Notes: generated from the letters alone by a model not told the origin. Shown: positions 1 to 7,500, numbered from the stretch's first letter. The stretch is DNA of 15,631 bases from Candidatus Woesearchaeota archaeon (GCA_014729015.1 WJKR01000042.1:1-15631), one strand, 5' to 3'. Translations and numbers: made by a program.

Positions 1-705
1 CGAGAACCCGGAACACTCAACGAACACATCCTTGGTCTTCGCAGTTATCCGACCAGTCTTCTCCGAGTTGATGATGGGCGGCATGCTCAGTATCTCGTCC
101 TTGTCATCCACGAAGATAGGAAACAATTCTTTTCCTTCGAGCAAGTGCCCGTACTCCCTGCCCGCTGGGTGCTGCGATAGTATCCGCCGTCCGTCCATCT
201 CTTTTTTCCCTTCTAACGGTCGGAACACGATATCTTCCGGTCTTCGCGCGCAGTAGGTGATGGGTAACGAGATATGTTCCATTGGATAGATGCCGATGGC
301 GCAGCGCTTCCGGTTGCGACCGTACGTCACGTGTAACTTTTCTTGTACCTGGATGATATCCTTTATCGTCGCATCGTCGAAGCGCATGCCTCTGACGATG
401 GCGCACGCCGTGTATGGCCTGACGTCCTTGACCGAGCGGTCGATGATGACCCTGTTCTTCGGGTTCTTCTTCGCCTTGTAACGGAGGAATCCTTGTTCGC
501 CGACGAATGACTTGTATGCCCGGCTGAACCCTTGCTGGCTTAACAGGTCGGGCCTGTTCGGGAACACCTCGACGGTGATGTCGTCCTTGTCGATGCTTTC
601 GAGATCTGTGCCCATGAAGCTGATGCGTTCTTTCAGCTGTTCGGTTGTCGGTTTTCTCGCGAGATCTGCCAGCAAGGCTTTTTTGCTGATGGTGATGCTG
701 GGCAT
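1..705 (-). CDS. pheT: Phenylalanyl-tRNA synthetase beta subunit, N-terminal part (cut by window edge)
   Basis: This is the first 235 residues of the beta subunit of the heterotetrameric cytosolic enzyme that charges tRNA-Phe. The frame is open from the ATG at 705 to base 1 with no stop. The start MPSITISKKALLADL, the segment EVFPNRPDLLS (around residues 46-56), and the later GRNRKRCAIGIYP and MPPIINSEKTGRIT segments match archaeal PheT N-terminal and B3/B4 regions as I know them. The ATG lies one base after the stop of the preceding LOG gene. The Lys-rich end of that gene supplies a GGAAG Shine-Dalgarno-like stretch, so translation is probably coupled. pheS lies further upstream on the same strand, which supports the call. 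The catalytic-core-like and tRNA-binding C-terminal parts are outside the window. Confidence 0.93.
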   Translation of the reverse strand, partial: MPSITISKKALLADLARKPTTEQLKERISFMGTDLESIDKDDITVEVFPNRPDLLSQQGFSRAYKSFVGEQGFLRYKAKKNPKNRVIIDRSVKDVRPYTACAIVRGMRFDDATIKDIIQVQEKLHVTYGRNRKRCAIGIYPMEHISLPITYCARRPEDIVFRPLEGKKEMDGRRILSQHPAGREYGHLLEGKELFPIFVDDKDEILSMPPIINSEKTGRITAKTKDVFVECSGFS

Positions 706-706
706 G

Positions 707-1318
707 TTATTTCTTCCTTTTCTTCTTTGCTTTTGGGTTCACTTTGATCTTCCAATTCATGTGCTTCTCGCGGTCGAGCTTCTCCAGATCCATGACGCTC
801 TTCTTGCCCTTGAATTTCTTGATGAGCCGCAGCAGGAGCCCGACCGCTTCCTTGGCGTTATTGGCGCCGTGGATCTTCGTCGTGTGCCTGATGTCGAAGT
901 AGGTGTCCGAGATCTCTTTTGCCATGCCGCCCGAGGGGGTGACGCACACGGTCGGCTTACTTTCCATGTAGGCGTAGGTGACCTCGTTCAGCGTCCCGGC
1001 CCCGCCGCCGACCACGATGGCGCCGTCGCAGGAGTTCAGGTTGATGGAGTTGCGCGACCATCCGATGCCGGTCGCGACGACGATGTCTGCGTAGTCGTTG
1101 ACGTGCTCGTTGTTCTCCCAGGGGACGATGCCGATCGTGAGCCCCCCGTATTTCTTGGCGCCTTTCATGGCGGCTTCCATGACGCCGAGCCCGCCACCGG
1201 TGAGGACGACGCAGTCCTGCTTGGCGAGCTCTTCTCCCACTTTTTGTGCGTAGGTGTACGCTTTCTTGGTGCAGATGACCTTGCTGCTTCCTAGTACGGC
1301 GACTTGCAGTTTTCTCAT
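707..1318 (-). CDS. LOG-family (TIGR00725-like) Rossmann-fold protein between pheS and pheT
   Basis: A 203-residue protein of the lysine-decarboxylase-like/LOG superfamily, related to the DprA/Smf fold. Visible marks are a Rossmann start (LQVAVLGSS), GGGLGVME at residues 41-48, SRN at 88-90, and GGGAGTLNE at 104-112, which corresponds to the family signature PGGxGTxxE. Characterised LOG proteins hydrolyse nucleoside 5'-monophosphates to base plus ribose 5-phosphate. The TIGR00725 branch has no settled function, so the activity here is inference. The last 40 residues are Lys/Arg-rich (ending KAKKKRKK), which could bind RNA or DNA, although that tail also encodes the ribosome-binding region of pheT. 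It starts 16 bases after pheS and ends one base before pheT, so it sits inside the PheRS operon. No signal peptide or membrane segment is seen. Confidence 0.85.
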   Translation of the reverse strand: MRKLQVAVLGSSKVICTKKAYTYAQKVGEELAKQDCVVLTGGGLGVMEAAMKGAKKYGGLTIGIVPWENNEHVNDYADIVVATGIGWSRNSINLNSCDGAIVVGGGAGTLNEVTYAYMESKPTVCVTPSGGMAKEISDTYFDIRHTTKIHGANNAKEAVGLLLRLIKKFKGKKSVMDLEKLDREKHMNWKIKVNPKAKKKRKK

Positions 1319-1334
1319 GGTATCATCCCTCTCT

Positions 1335-2867
1335 TCATGTCTTGATGAAGTTCTTCATCCTCTGGAGCTGTTTGAGGTCGTTGTCGTACAGTTCTCTGAT
1401 GTCGTGGATGTCATAGTAGGGTGAGATGATCCGTTCCAGGCCGAGCCCCCAGGCGAGCACAGGTATCTCTTCGCCGATGAGTGTCTTGGTGACTTCCGGT
1501 CTGAAGATGCCTGCGCCGCCCATTTCCACCCATTGTTCCTTGATGGGGTGCCAGACTTCTGGTTCTATGCTGGGTTCGGTGTAGGGGAAGTGTCCTGGTC
1601 GCATCCTGACTTTTGGGAATCCTATCTTCTTGTAGAATTCTTCGAGGTAGCCTTTCAGGTGACGGAGATTGGCGTTCGGGTCGATGACGATACCTTCGAC
1701 CTGGTGGAACTCGAACAGGTGTTTCCAGTCGAGCGCTTCGTTCCGGTAGACTTTGCTGATGGCGAAGAACTTTGCGGGGATGCCTGTCTGCTTGGCCTTG
1801 GCGATGGTCTGCGCGCTTAGGACGGTGGTGTGCGTCCTCAGGAGGTTTTTCAGTGCCAGTCCTTTGTCGAACGGTGTGCGCCATCCTTTGCTGCCCGTGT
1901 CGCCGCCATCCTCGTGCACCGCTTTGACCCGTTCCCAGGCCTGCTTGTCGGGTACGCGTCCGTTGGCTGGTTGTTTTAAGTAGTAGGTGTCTTGCATTTC
2001 CCTTGCAGGATGGTCTTGCGGCACGAACAGGGAGTCGAGGTCCCAGAACGCGGTCTGCACTTGGGTGCCGGTCATCTCTTTGAAGCCCATCTCGAGCCAG
2101 ATACTCTTTGCGTACTCGATGGCTTCGTTGACGAAGTGCTGCTTGCCGCGGTTGATCCTGGGCACGTTCGTGCTCACGTCATAGGCCCTGAAGCGTTTCT
2201 TCTTCCATGTGCCGTCTTTCAGCATGCTTGGTGTCAGCCGGTCGAGGCCTGTTGCTTGGCTGATGCCTTCTTTGAGGAGGGCTGCTCCTGCTTTTGTGAG
2301 TGTGGCTTTCACGGCTTTTCGCGTCTCTGTCTTGAGGATGTCTTTCCGTTTCTTGAGGTTGTTGTACGCGAACCGCTCTTCCGGTTTGAGGCTTGCGGCG
2401 GGGATGGGGAACCGCTTTTTCAGGAAGCTTTCTTCCAAGGATTCTTTTTTGAGCAGTCGCCTGCCTTGTTCGGTGATGGTTAGGGTGACGTGCTTGTCCT
2501 TTTTCTTGATGTTGATGGCGGCTTTCTTCTTGAGCGCGCCGATGACGATGTTGATTTCTTGCAGGCCGATGCCGTGTCGTGTGAGCTCTTGAGTGCTCTG
2601 GCTGCCTTTTTCCAAGAGTTTGAGCGCTCGTCGTTCTGGTAAGCCTTCTTCTCTGTACCGCAGCCCGTTTGCATCAAGCGAGATCATATCGGTTTTTTCT
2701 TGTTCTGTCTCGACGAGCCCTTTGTTGCTCAGCCATTGCAGCGCGCGCATGACTTCTATTTCTTGGAGCTTGCTCGCCGTCGCTAGTGCCGTCAGTTCTT
2801 GGTGTTTGTCGAGGTGCGGTAGGACTTTTCTCTCGAGCGTGTGCAGGTTGGCTGCGGTGTTCTCCAT
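1335..2867 (-). CDS. pheS: Phenylalanyl-tRNA synthetase alpha subunit (archaeal/eukaryal type)
   Basis: A 510-residue class II aminoacyl-tRNA synthetase catalytic subunit that activates Phe and pairs with PheT. Residues 1-150 look like tandem winged-helix DNA/RNA-binding modules, as in archaeal and cytosolic eukaryotic PheS. The catalytic domain begins near residue 225. Motif 1 is around FVNEAIEYAKSIWLEMGF (245-262), motif 2 is around FAISKVYRNEALDWKHLFEF (368-387), and motif 3 is WGLGLERI (473-480). The Phe-pocket region FPYTEPSIEPEVW is at 427-439. The length is normal for the family. The ATG at 2867 lies about 28 bases after the centre of a TATA box at 2892-2899, so the mRNA is probably leaderless. 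It is the first gene of the pheS-LOG-pheT unit. Confidence 0.96.
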   Translation of the reverse strand: MENTAANLHTLERKVLPHLDKHQELTALATASKLQEIEVMRALQWLSNKGLVETEQEKTDMISLDANGLRYREEGLPERRALKLLEKGSQSTQELTRHGIGLQEINIVIGALKKKAAINIKKKDKHVTLTITEQGRRLLKKESLEESFLKKRFPIPAASLKPEERFAYNNLKKRKDILKTETRKAVKATLTKAGAALLKEGISQATGLDRLTPSMLKDGTWKKKRFRAYDVSTNVPRINRGKQHFVNEAIEYAKSIWLEMGFKEMTGTQVQTAFWDLDSLFVPQDHPAREMQDTYYLKQPANGRVPDKQAWERVKAVHEDGGDTGSKGWRTPFDKGLALKNLLRTHTTVLSAQTIAKAKQTGIPAKFFAISKVYRNEALDWKHLFEFHQVEGIVIDPNANLRHLKGYLEEFYKKIGFPKVRMRPGHFPYTEPSIEPEVWHPIKEQWVEMGGAGIFRPEVTKTLIGEEIPVLAWGLGLERIISPYYDIHDIRELYDNDLKQLQRMKNFIKT

Positions 2868-2890
2868 CGTGGTGGGTGTGCTGTGCCGAG

Positions 2891-2902
2891 TTATTTAAAA
2901 TT
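2891..2902 (-). promoter_or_regulatory. TATA promoter of pheS
   Basis: On the minus strand AATTTTAAATAA lies with its centre about 28 bases upstream of the pheS ATG, the spacing expected for an archaeal TATA box with transcription starting at or next to the start codon. No Shine-Dalgarno sequence is seen before the ATG, which fits a leaderless message. Confidence 0.65.
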
Positions 2903-2977
2903 ATGCGACAGCACGAATTATTTTCAATAAGGAAACGAATTAGTGTCATCTCCGCAGAGAACACACCTCCCACACAC

Positions 2978-4522
2978 TCAACACCCGACCCGCTGCCTAC
3001 TGACAACGACATTATCAACATACACGTGCAACGTATCGCTGATACCATCCTGATACCGGCCGCCCTGCCGCACATAATCAATCAGCTCGCCATCAGCAAA
3101 AGAAATCCCGGTCTGCTCCAACACCAACGACTCATCCACCCAGACGCGCACATACCCATTGTCCACGCCCAGGTCGTCAGCGAACAACTCCTCCTCCACA
3201 CAATACCACACGCCGTTCTGGAACACCTGATCCGTCGAGAACTCGATACCATCAATACGCACGAACAACCGACCCTGCGACGCATCGCCCTGCCACCGCC
3301 GAGCTGACTGTTCCACCGACCACCCACTCCTCCCGAAACTGCTCATCATCACACCAGCGGTCCCATGCATGAAATCCTCTTCGAAATTCATGTAATACCG
3401 ATAGAACAACCGCTGCTCCTCCACCAACACCGTCTCCGCGTACTGGTTCGTCTTCAACTCGCCGCCGGAAGAATAGATGAGGTTCAGGCTGAACACCCCG
3501 CTCTGCGGCACATCATTGTTCACCCGGGAATTAGGGTTGAGATACTGCCACGTATTCCCCGTGCCTGACTCGAAACCATCATAGAATATCACTTCGGGCG
3601 TGCCGCACGGCGTCTCCTGATACTGGTTGTCGCAGCAGAAACCGGTCCACCGACTCTGATCAGCGCACACGCACCCCGTGCTGGGGACCGCTCCCTCGCC
3701 GCACTGCCCACACGCCTCATCCGTACCGGAACAGTCCTGGTCGACGCCGTCATCGCAGATCTCGACCGCCACAGGGTTGATGCCCGCAGCGGTATCATCG
3801 CAGTCGCTGGAGTTCAAGAAACCGTCCCCGTCCAAATCATCATCAGGTGTGCCCTCGTCGCAATCATCATCAACCCCGTTATAGGCAATCTCCGTTTCAC
3901 CGGGGTTGACCGTTGCGTCAGCATCATCGCAGTCCGTCTCGTTCATGAAGCACTGGTCCTGGCCCGCCACGCCATAGCCGTCGCCATCAGCGTCCACGCA
4001 ATCAACGGGCGTCTGGCCCTCCGCTTCCAAGTCGATGCCTTGCAGGTGCCAGTGGCCGCAGTCGTCCGGCGCCTTGCACCCGCACCACCACTCGTCATCC
4101 ACGCCCTTGCAGACCCACACGCCCAGGAAGAAGTCATCACCCTCCCGCAAGGGGATGTTCGCATACAGATCCTCGATGCCGACCGAGGCCGCGTTCTTGA
4201 TCCAGTCATTATTGCCGGAAAGCGTGACCTGCTCCCACCCGTCCACCGTGTAGTAATACACGTTCGTGTAGATGTAGCTGTTGTCCATGCCGATGTCCGC
4301 CTCGACGTGGAACGTGTCGTTGTCCACTCGTTGGTGCTGCAGGGAGATGATGTTGTCATCGGTGAACGCGTCGTACGGCGGCGCGAACTGGTCGGTGTCG
4401 TCGGCTTGCAGCACGGCGAACCCGCCGACGTCGTCCCCCGGCGCCCCTGTGAGCGCCAGGACGACGACCGCGAAGCTAAACAAGATGATCTGCCAGGAGA
4501 GTGGTTGCAGCAAGTGCTTCAT
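2978..4522 (-). CDS. Secreted protein with MopE-type metal-binding repeats and C-terminal jelly-roll-like domain
   Basis: A protein of about 514 residues. Residues 1-27 form a signal peptide or anchor (hydrophobic run IILFSFAVVVLAL), so it acts outside the cell. Residues about 45-165 are a beta-rich domain with a Cys cluster (WWCGCKAPDDC). Residues about 173-272 hold Asp-rich Ca-binding-like DxDGDG turns and two copies of the MopE-type motif (DCDDADATVNPGETEI and DCDDTAAGINPVAVEI), followed by more Cys pairs to about residue 307. From about 312 to the end, a domain opening FYDGFESG looks like a concanavalin/polysaccharide-lyase-like jelly roll; this part is tentative. A GTG codon directly precedes the ATG, but GGTGA lies six bases before the ATG, so I start there. 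It lies 53 bases after the TrmB-family gene on the same strand and may be its target. Confidence 0.75.
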   Translation of the reverse strand: MKHLLQPLSWQIILFSFAVVVLALTGAPGDDVGGFAVLQADDTDQFAPPYDAFTDDNIISLQHQRVDNDTFHVEADIGMDNSYIYTNVYYYTVDGWEQVTLSGNNDWIKNAASVGIEDLYANIPLREGDDFFLGVWVCKGVDDEWWCGCKAPDDCGHWHLQGIDLEAEGQTPVDCVDADGDGYGVAGQDQCFMNETDCDDADATVNPGETEIAYNGVDDDCDEGTPDDDLDGDGFLNSSDCDDTAAGINPVAVEICDDGVDQDCSGTDEACGQCGEGAVPSTGCVCADQSRWTGFCCDNQYQETPCGTPEVIFYDGFESGTGNTWQYLNPNSRVNNDVPQSGVFSLNLIYSSGGELKTNQYAETVLVEEQRLFYRYYMNFEEDFMHGTAGVMMSSFGRSGWSVEQSARRWQGDASQGRLFVRIDGIEFSTDQVFQNGVWYCVEEELFADDLGVDNGYVRVWVDESLVLEQTGISFADGELIDYVRQGGRYQDGISDTLHVYVDNVVVSRQRVGC

Positions 4523-4575
4523 CACCGTTCACCGCCCAAAGGCCACCGTAAAGATATGGGCCTGCCAAGAAGGCA

Positions 4576-5388
4576 TTACTTGGTCGCCTTCACGGCCTTC
4601 ATGCTCTTCCATGCCAGTTCGAACAACTGCTCGAGCGCCGCGGCGAAGAATGGCGTGTTGATCCAGATGCCGATGTCGTACGTCGGGTGGACTTCCTTGT
4701 CGTCCATGACCATGAACACGAGCTCCTTGCCGTCCACGACGACGAAGCGGGCCATGGTGTCGGTATGGCGTACTTCGGCAACGTCCTTGAGGTCCTTGGC
4801 CACCCGCTCGGTCTCCTTGTTCATGGGCGCGGCGAGGCGGATGTTGACCCCGCGCTTCTTGAGCTGCTCAAAGATAGGCTTGAACCCTTCGACCTTGCGG
4901 AGGAATCCTTGGCTGGTCGTCATGATTGTCACGGTCTCCTCCGCGTTCCTGACGGTGAGTTCGAGATGGTTGTACAGGTTGTGCCGTCCCCGGAGGCTGC
5001 CGGAGAGGTCGCTCGGCTCCACGAGCTCGACTCCTTGTGTGTGTAGGCTGTTCAGCTCGCCGATGACATCCGTCTTTTTCAGGCTCTCGAGCTTTTTGAC
5101 TTGCTCTTCCGAGTCCTCCTTGACGTGTTTCTTCACGCGTTCAAGCACTTCTTTCGGGTTCACCGCGATGTATTTGATCGGCTTGCCGAGCTTCATGATG
5201 ACGAATCCTTTCTTCTCCAGGCTCTCGAGGACGTCGTAGGATCGCGATCGTGGCACGTTGGCGATGTCCGACAGCTCGCCTGCCGTGCTGACGCCTCGTG
5301 AGAGGAGCGCAGTCCATATCTTGACTTCGTACAGGTTGAGCGAGAAGTACCGCCGCAGCTTGGTCAGGAACTCTTCTTTTACTATCAT
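4576..5388 (-). CDS. TrmB-family transcriptional regulator
   Basis: A DNA-binding regulator of about 270 residues. Residues about 8-75 form a TrmB-type winged helix (LNLYEVKIWTALLSRGVSTA, then PRSRSYDVLESLEKKGFV), followed by a coiled segment (KKHVKEDSEEQVKKLESLKK). Residues about 130-265 match the PLD-like/TrmB middle region (EETVTIMTTSQGFL through VVVDGKELVFMVMDD). Known TrmB proteins control sugar uptake and metabolism through maltodextrin-type ligands; the ligand here is unknown. A GTG two codons upstream is possible, but GGGGGT seven bases before the ATG at 5388 favours the ATG. Unlike most first genes here it has a leader of about 40 nt. Inverted repeats around its promoter suggest autoregulation. 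The secreted MopE-type gene follows after 53 bases. Confidence 0.88.
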   Translation of the reverse strand: MIVKEEFLTKLRRYFSLNLYEVKIWTALLSRGVSTAGELSDIANVPRSRSYDVLESLEKKGFVIMKLGKPIKYIAVNPKEVLERVKKHVKEDSEEQVKKLESLKKTDVIGELNSLHTQGVELVEPSDLSGSLRGRHNLYNHLELTVRNAEETVTIMTTSQGFLRKVEGFKPIFEQLKKRGVNIRLAAPMNKETERVAKDLKDVAEVRHTDTMARFVVVDGKELVFMVMDDKEVHPTYDIGIWINTPFFAAALEQLFELAWKSMKAVKATK

Positions 5389-5402
5389 GCTCACTACCCC
5401 CT

Positions 5403-5430
5403 AAAAGGGAACTATTTTTCACCCCTTTTT
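5403..5430 (-). promoter_or_regulatory. Inverted repeat in the leader of the TrmB-family gene
   Basis: On the plus strand AAAAGGG (5403-5409) is matched by CCCCTTTT (5423-5430) across a 13-base spacer. A second short CCCT/AGGG repeat overlaps its left side at 5399-5409. The repeat lies between the expected transcription start (about 5430) and the ribosome-binding site, so it could be an operator or a leader hairpin. Function is not shown by sequence alone. Confidence 0.4.
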
Positions 5431-5451
5431 AATGTAGACTAATTTCCACTA

Positions 5452-5460
5452 CTATAAATA
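5452..5460 (-). promoter_or_regulatory. TATA promoter of the TrmB-family gene
   Basis: The minus strand reads TATTTATAG here, a good archaeal TATA box, with an A-rich stretch upstream. The distance to the ATG (about 68 bases) predicts a leader of about 40 nt. Confidence 0.55.
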
Positions 5461-5474
5461 TGTTACGCTTTTTT

Positions 5475-5486
5475 TTCATTAATGAA
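5475..5486. promoter_or_regulatory. Perfect 12-bp palindrome upstream of the TrmB TATA box
   Basis: TTCATTAATGAA is its own reverse complement and is flanked by T8 (5469-5476, overlapping) and T9 (5493-5501) tracts. It sits about 15 bases upstream of the TATA box, a place where archaeal activators or autoregulators bind. It is a candidate operator. Confidence 0.4.
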
Positions 5487-5510
5487 TGGTACTTTTTTTT
5501 TGTCATACGG

Positions 5511-5541
5511 CGAAAGTGAAAACGTCTGCTAGGACGCTTTC
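5511..5541. repeat. Imperfect hairpin after the methyltransferase gene
   Basis: CGTC (5523-5526) pairs with GACG (5533-5536), and GAAAG (5512-5516) pairs with CTTTC (5537-5541) across a bulge. It lies about 25-55 bases past the methyltransferase stop. On the transcribed strand it is followed by an A-run rather than a T-run, so it is not a convincing terminator; it may protect the mRNA 3' end or be chance. Confidence 0.25.
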
Positions 5542-5565
5542 TGCTTTTGTATTCGCTCGTTTGGG

Positions 5566-6417
5566 TCATTGCTTGACGTCGTAGAATTCTTCGTTGCTGG
5601 TGGTGGTGACGTGCCAGCCGAGCCGTTGTTGTCTGAGGAACTCAGTGAACCAGTTGTCTTGGTTGCCGGTGCGGAACGTGCGTCCGCCGATGCTCTTCGT
5701 GGCGAACGAGATGATGATGCGCTTGATATTTTTGTTCTGGAGCATTCCTGTGATGAGTGCTTTGGAGCTGTTCCTTTCCTGGGCTTCCAAGGTGTCCACC
5801 ATTTTGAACAGGAGCACGGTGTCTGCCGGCGAGGTTACGAGCCTTTTCCGCGTTTCCGGTCGCAACAAGTTGCAGGTGGATGCTTTGCCGTCGACGTGCT
5901 TCTTGGCGAAGAACGCGTTGATGAGCGCTGTCTCTTCTCTGCTTATGTCGCAGCAGGTGTATGCCGGCCTGTTCGGCAGCCAGTCATAAGCCAGGGGGTT
6001 GAGGCCGCAGCCGAGGTCGAGGATGTGTTGCGGCTCCTCGTTCGTGAAGAGCTCTTTGTAGAGGGATGCGTAGTGGTTCCGCCGCTCGTTGGTGGATTGG
6101 TGGCTCTGCAATAACTTGTCCAATGCTTTGCGTTTTTCTCCTCGCCCCTTCGCTGCCCAGTATTGCGCTAACAGTTTCTTTCTTTTCCTGTCGGTGGCTT
6201 TCTGGAACACGCCGTGGATCTCTCGTAGGCTTGCGCGCATTTCTTTGACCGCTGTCTTGTATTCCTTGGACTTCTCGTTGTACTGGTTATGCTCGAGTCT
6301 TTCTGCTCGTTGCTTGTGTTCGACGAGATAGGCCACTGTTTTTTCTTTGACGAATGCGTCTGGCAGCGCTGAGAACTCCTTCTTCTCCTTGATGCTCTTG
6401 ACCAGTCGTGTTACCAT
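5566..6417 (-). CDS. FmrO/ArmA/RmtB-like 16S rRNA (guanine-N7) methyltransferase
   Basis: A 283-residue SAM-dependent methyltransferase. The N-terminal 120 residues are helical and basic, matching the rRNA-binding extension of the m7G1405 family. The SAM-binding motif ILDLGCGLNPLA is at 132-143, the acidic strand end CCDIS at 155-159, LLFKMVDTLE at 202-211, and SFATKSIGGR at 237-246. These correspond, as I recall them, to CGLNPLA, LIFKLLPLLE and SFPTRSLGGR of RmtB/ArmA. Those enzymes methylate N7 of G1405 in the 30S A site and give resistance to 4,6-linked aminoglycosides. Whether this archaeal homologue modifies the same base, and whether its role is housekeeping or protective, is unknown. 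It overlaps the end of pelA by 7 bases, so translation is likely coupled. Confidence 0.82.
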   Translation of the reverse strand: MVTRLVKSIKEKKEFSALPDAFVKEKTVAYLVEHKQRAERLEHNQYNEKSKEYKTAVKEMRASLREIHGVFQKATDRKRKKLLAQYWAAKGRGEKRKALDKLLQSHQSTNERRNHYASLYKELFTNEEPQHILDLGCGLNPLAYDWLPNRPAYTCCDISREETALINAFFAKKHVDGKASTCNLLRPETRKRLVTSPADTVLLFKMVDTLEAQERNSSKALITGMLQNKNIKRIIISFATKSIGGRTFRTGNQDNWFTEFLRQQRLGWHVTTTSNEEFYDVKQ

Positions 6418-7445
6418 CGTGTCAGTCCTGCCATGCCTCCGAGGCCGTCCAGCTGCTTGCTTGCTTCCTTGCTCGCGACGATCATGATGTCTGCTTTTCC
6501 TCGTTCCGCGGCGTGCATGATGCGTTCGGTGTGGTCGTAGTTCCCGTGCTCTCGTTCCTGCATGAGGTGGTCGTCGCTGACTAGCAAGGCTTTGAGGTTG
6601 CCCTCGTTCGCTTTCCGCTCGACTTCTTTCACGCCGTACGCCGCTTTGCCTGCCGAGATGGCGTGGAGTAGTTCGGCGATGGCGTGGTTCTCCTGCGCGC
6701 TCCTGTCCTGTTGGAGCGCTTGCTTGAGTTCGGGCCGTTTGAGGAGCTCGTTGATTGCTTGCTCGTTCGTGTCGGAGACGGTGGCGTAGATGGTCTTCTT
6801 TGCCACGGTTTCGTCCAGTGCCGCCTTGAGGTAGTCCTTCCAGAACGCCGGGCTGGCGGCGATGATGCTTCTCGGCTCGTACCGCTTGTCGTAGTCTCGG
6901 AGTTGTTGGTTGATGGCGTGCCAGAAGTCGCTCTGCACAGTGTTCTTCTCGTTTTTCTTGGCGACGTCTCCCTTCGTCTTCGCTAGGACGTCGTGGTCGT
7001 GGTTCGTCAGCCGCAGGAAGGTCGCTTCTTCCCGGTCGAAGAGGACGGCGATGATGTTCTCCCGTGCTTGCTTGGTGGCGTCCTCAATCTTCTGTAATTG
7101 CCAGTCCATCCATTCCTTCGTAATCTTGAGGTCGTCGCCCTGCTGGATGCTGAGCGAATGATGCTCTCCCCTGGCCACGTCGTCCGGGCCGTCGGTGATG
7201 GTGCCGAGGATGCGTAAGGTTTCGTGCTCGTAGCTCGTCTTCTCTGCTTGGAGTGTGAGGGTCATCTTTTTCCTGACGACTTTCTGGTTGCGCGCGTCCT
7301 CGCTGCCGATCTTGAGCTTGCGCTCGGTGCTGCCTCTGACCGTGTCTCCTGGTTTGATGAGTCTTGAGAGTAGCCAGAGGTCTTCTGGCGTGTCTGCCTT
7401 CACGTGCAGGAATCCTTGTTTCCGGTCTTGTTTGAGGATGTGCAT
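6411..7445 (-). CDS. pelA: Pelota-family ribosome rescue factor (archaeal PelA)
   Basis: A 344-residue protein related to release factor eRF1. Archaeal PelA works with an EF1A-type GTPase and ABCE1 to split stalled ribosomes. The N-terminal domain opens MHILKQDRKQGFLHV and contains PEDLWLLSRLIKPGDTV, the hallmark of Pelota. The central domain (about 128-250) includes ENIIAVLFDREEATFLRL. The C-terminal domain ends with IMIVASKEASKQLDGLGG. No release-factor GGQ motif is present, as expected for Pelota. The frame is open a further 41 codons upstream, but the family start is the ATG at 7445. That ATG lies 25-26 bases after a TATA centre with no Shine-Dalgarno sequence, so the message is leaderless. 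An rRNA methyltransferase follows with a 7-base overlap. Confidence 0.95.
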   Translation of the reverse strand: MHILKQDRKQGFLHVKADTPEDLWLLSRLIKPGDTVRGSTERKLKIGSEDARNQKVVRKKMTLTLQAEKTSYEHETLRILGTITDGPDDVARGEHHSLSIQQGDDLKITKEWMDWQLQKIEDATKQARENIIAVLFDREEATFLRLTNHDHDVLAKTKGDVAKKNEKNTVQSDFWHAINQQLRDYDKRYEPRSIIAASPAFWKDYLKAALDETVAKKTIYATVSDTNEQAINELLKRPELKQALQQDRSAQENHAIAELLHAISAGKAAYGVKEVERKANEGNLKALLVSDDHLMQEREHGNYDHTERIMHAAERGKADIMIVASKEASKQLDGLGGMAGLTRW

Positions 7446-7465
7446 GCGGAGGAAGAACGAACGGT

Positions 7466-7475
7466 CTTTTATAAG
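7466..7475 (-). promoter_or_regulatory. TATA promoter of pelA
   Basis: The minus strand reads CTTATAAAAG, with its centre 25-26 bases before the pelA ATG. It sets the start codon of pelA and lies only 15 bases from the opposing TATA box of the oxidoreductase gene. Confidence 0.65.
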
Positions 7476-7490
7476 GGTTCGTCTTCCGAC

Positions 7491-7500
7491 ATATTTATTA
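7491..7500 (+). promoter_or_regulatory. TATA promoter of the flavodoxin-fold oxidoreductase gene
   Basis: ATATTTATTA on the plus strand has its centre 28-30 bases before the ATG at 7524, giving a leaderless or nearly leaderless mRNA. It is back to back with the pelA TATA box. Confidence 0.6.

Noticed and set aside
104..406. A frameshift in pheT
   Set aside because: A first reading seemed to break near 190-200, but rereading the reverse complement showed a continuous frame through EGKKEMDGRRILSQHP to the window edge.
512..1294. A 260-codon plus-strand frame opposite pheT and the LOG gene
   Set aside because: It covers parts of two genes with clear family motifs on the other strand and resembles no protein family.
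4040..5239. A 399-codon plus-strand frame opposite the secreted protein and the TrmB-family gene
   Set aside because: It spans two well-supported minus-strand genes and their gap, has no recognisable domain, and has the Val/His/Arg-rich composition typical of antisense shadows in GC-rich DNA.
5493..5501. T9 run as a transcription terminator
   Set aside because: It is T-rich on the plus strand, but the flanking genes are on the minus strand, where it is an A-run.
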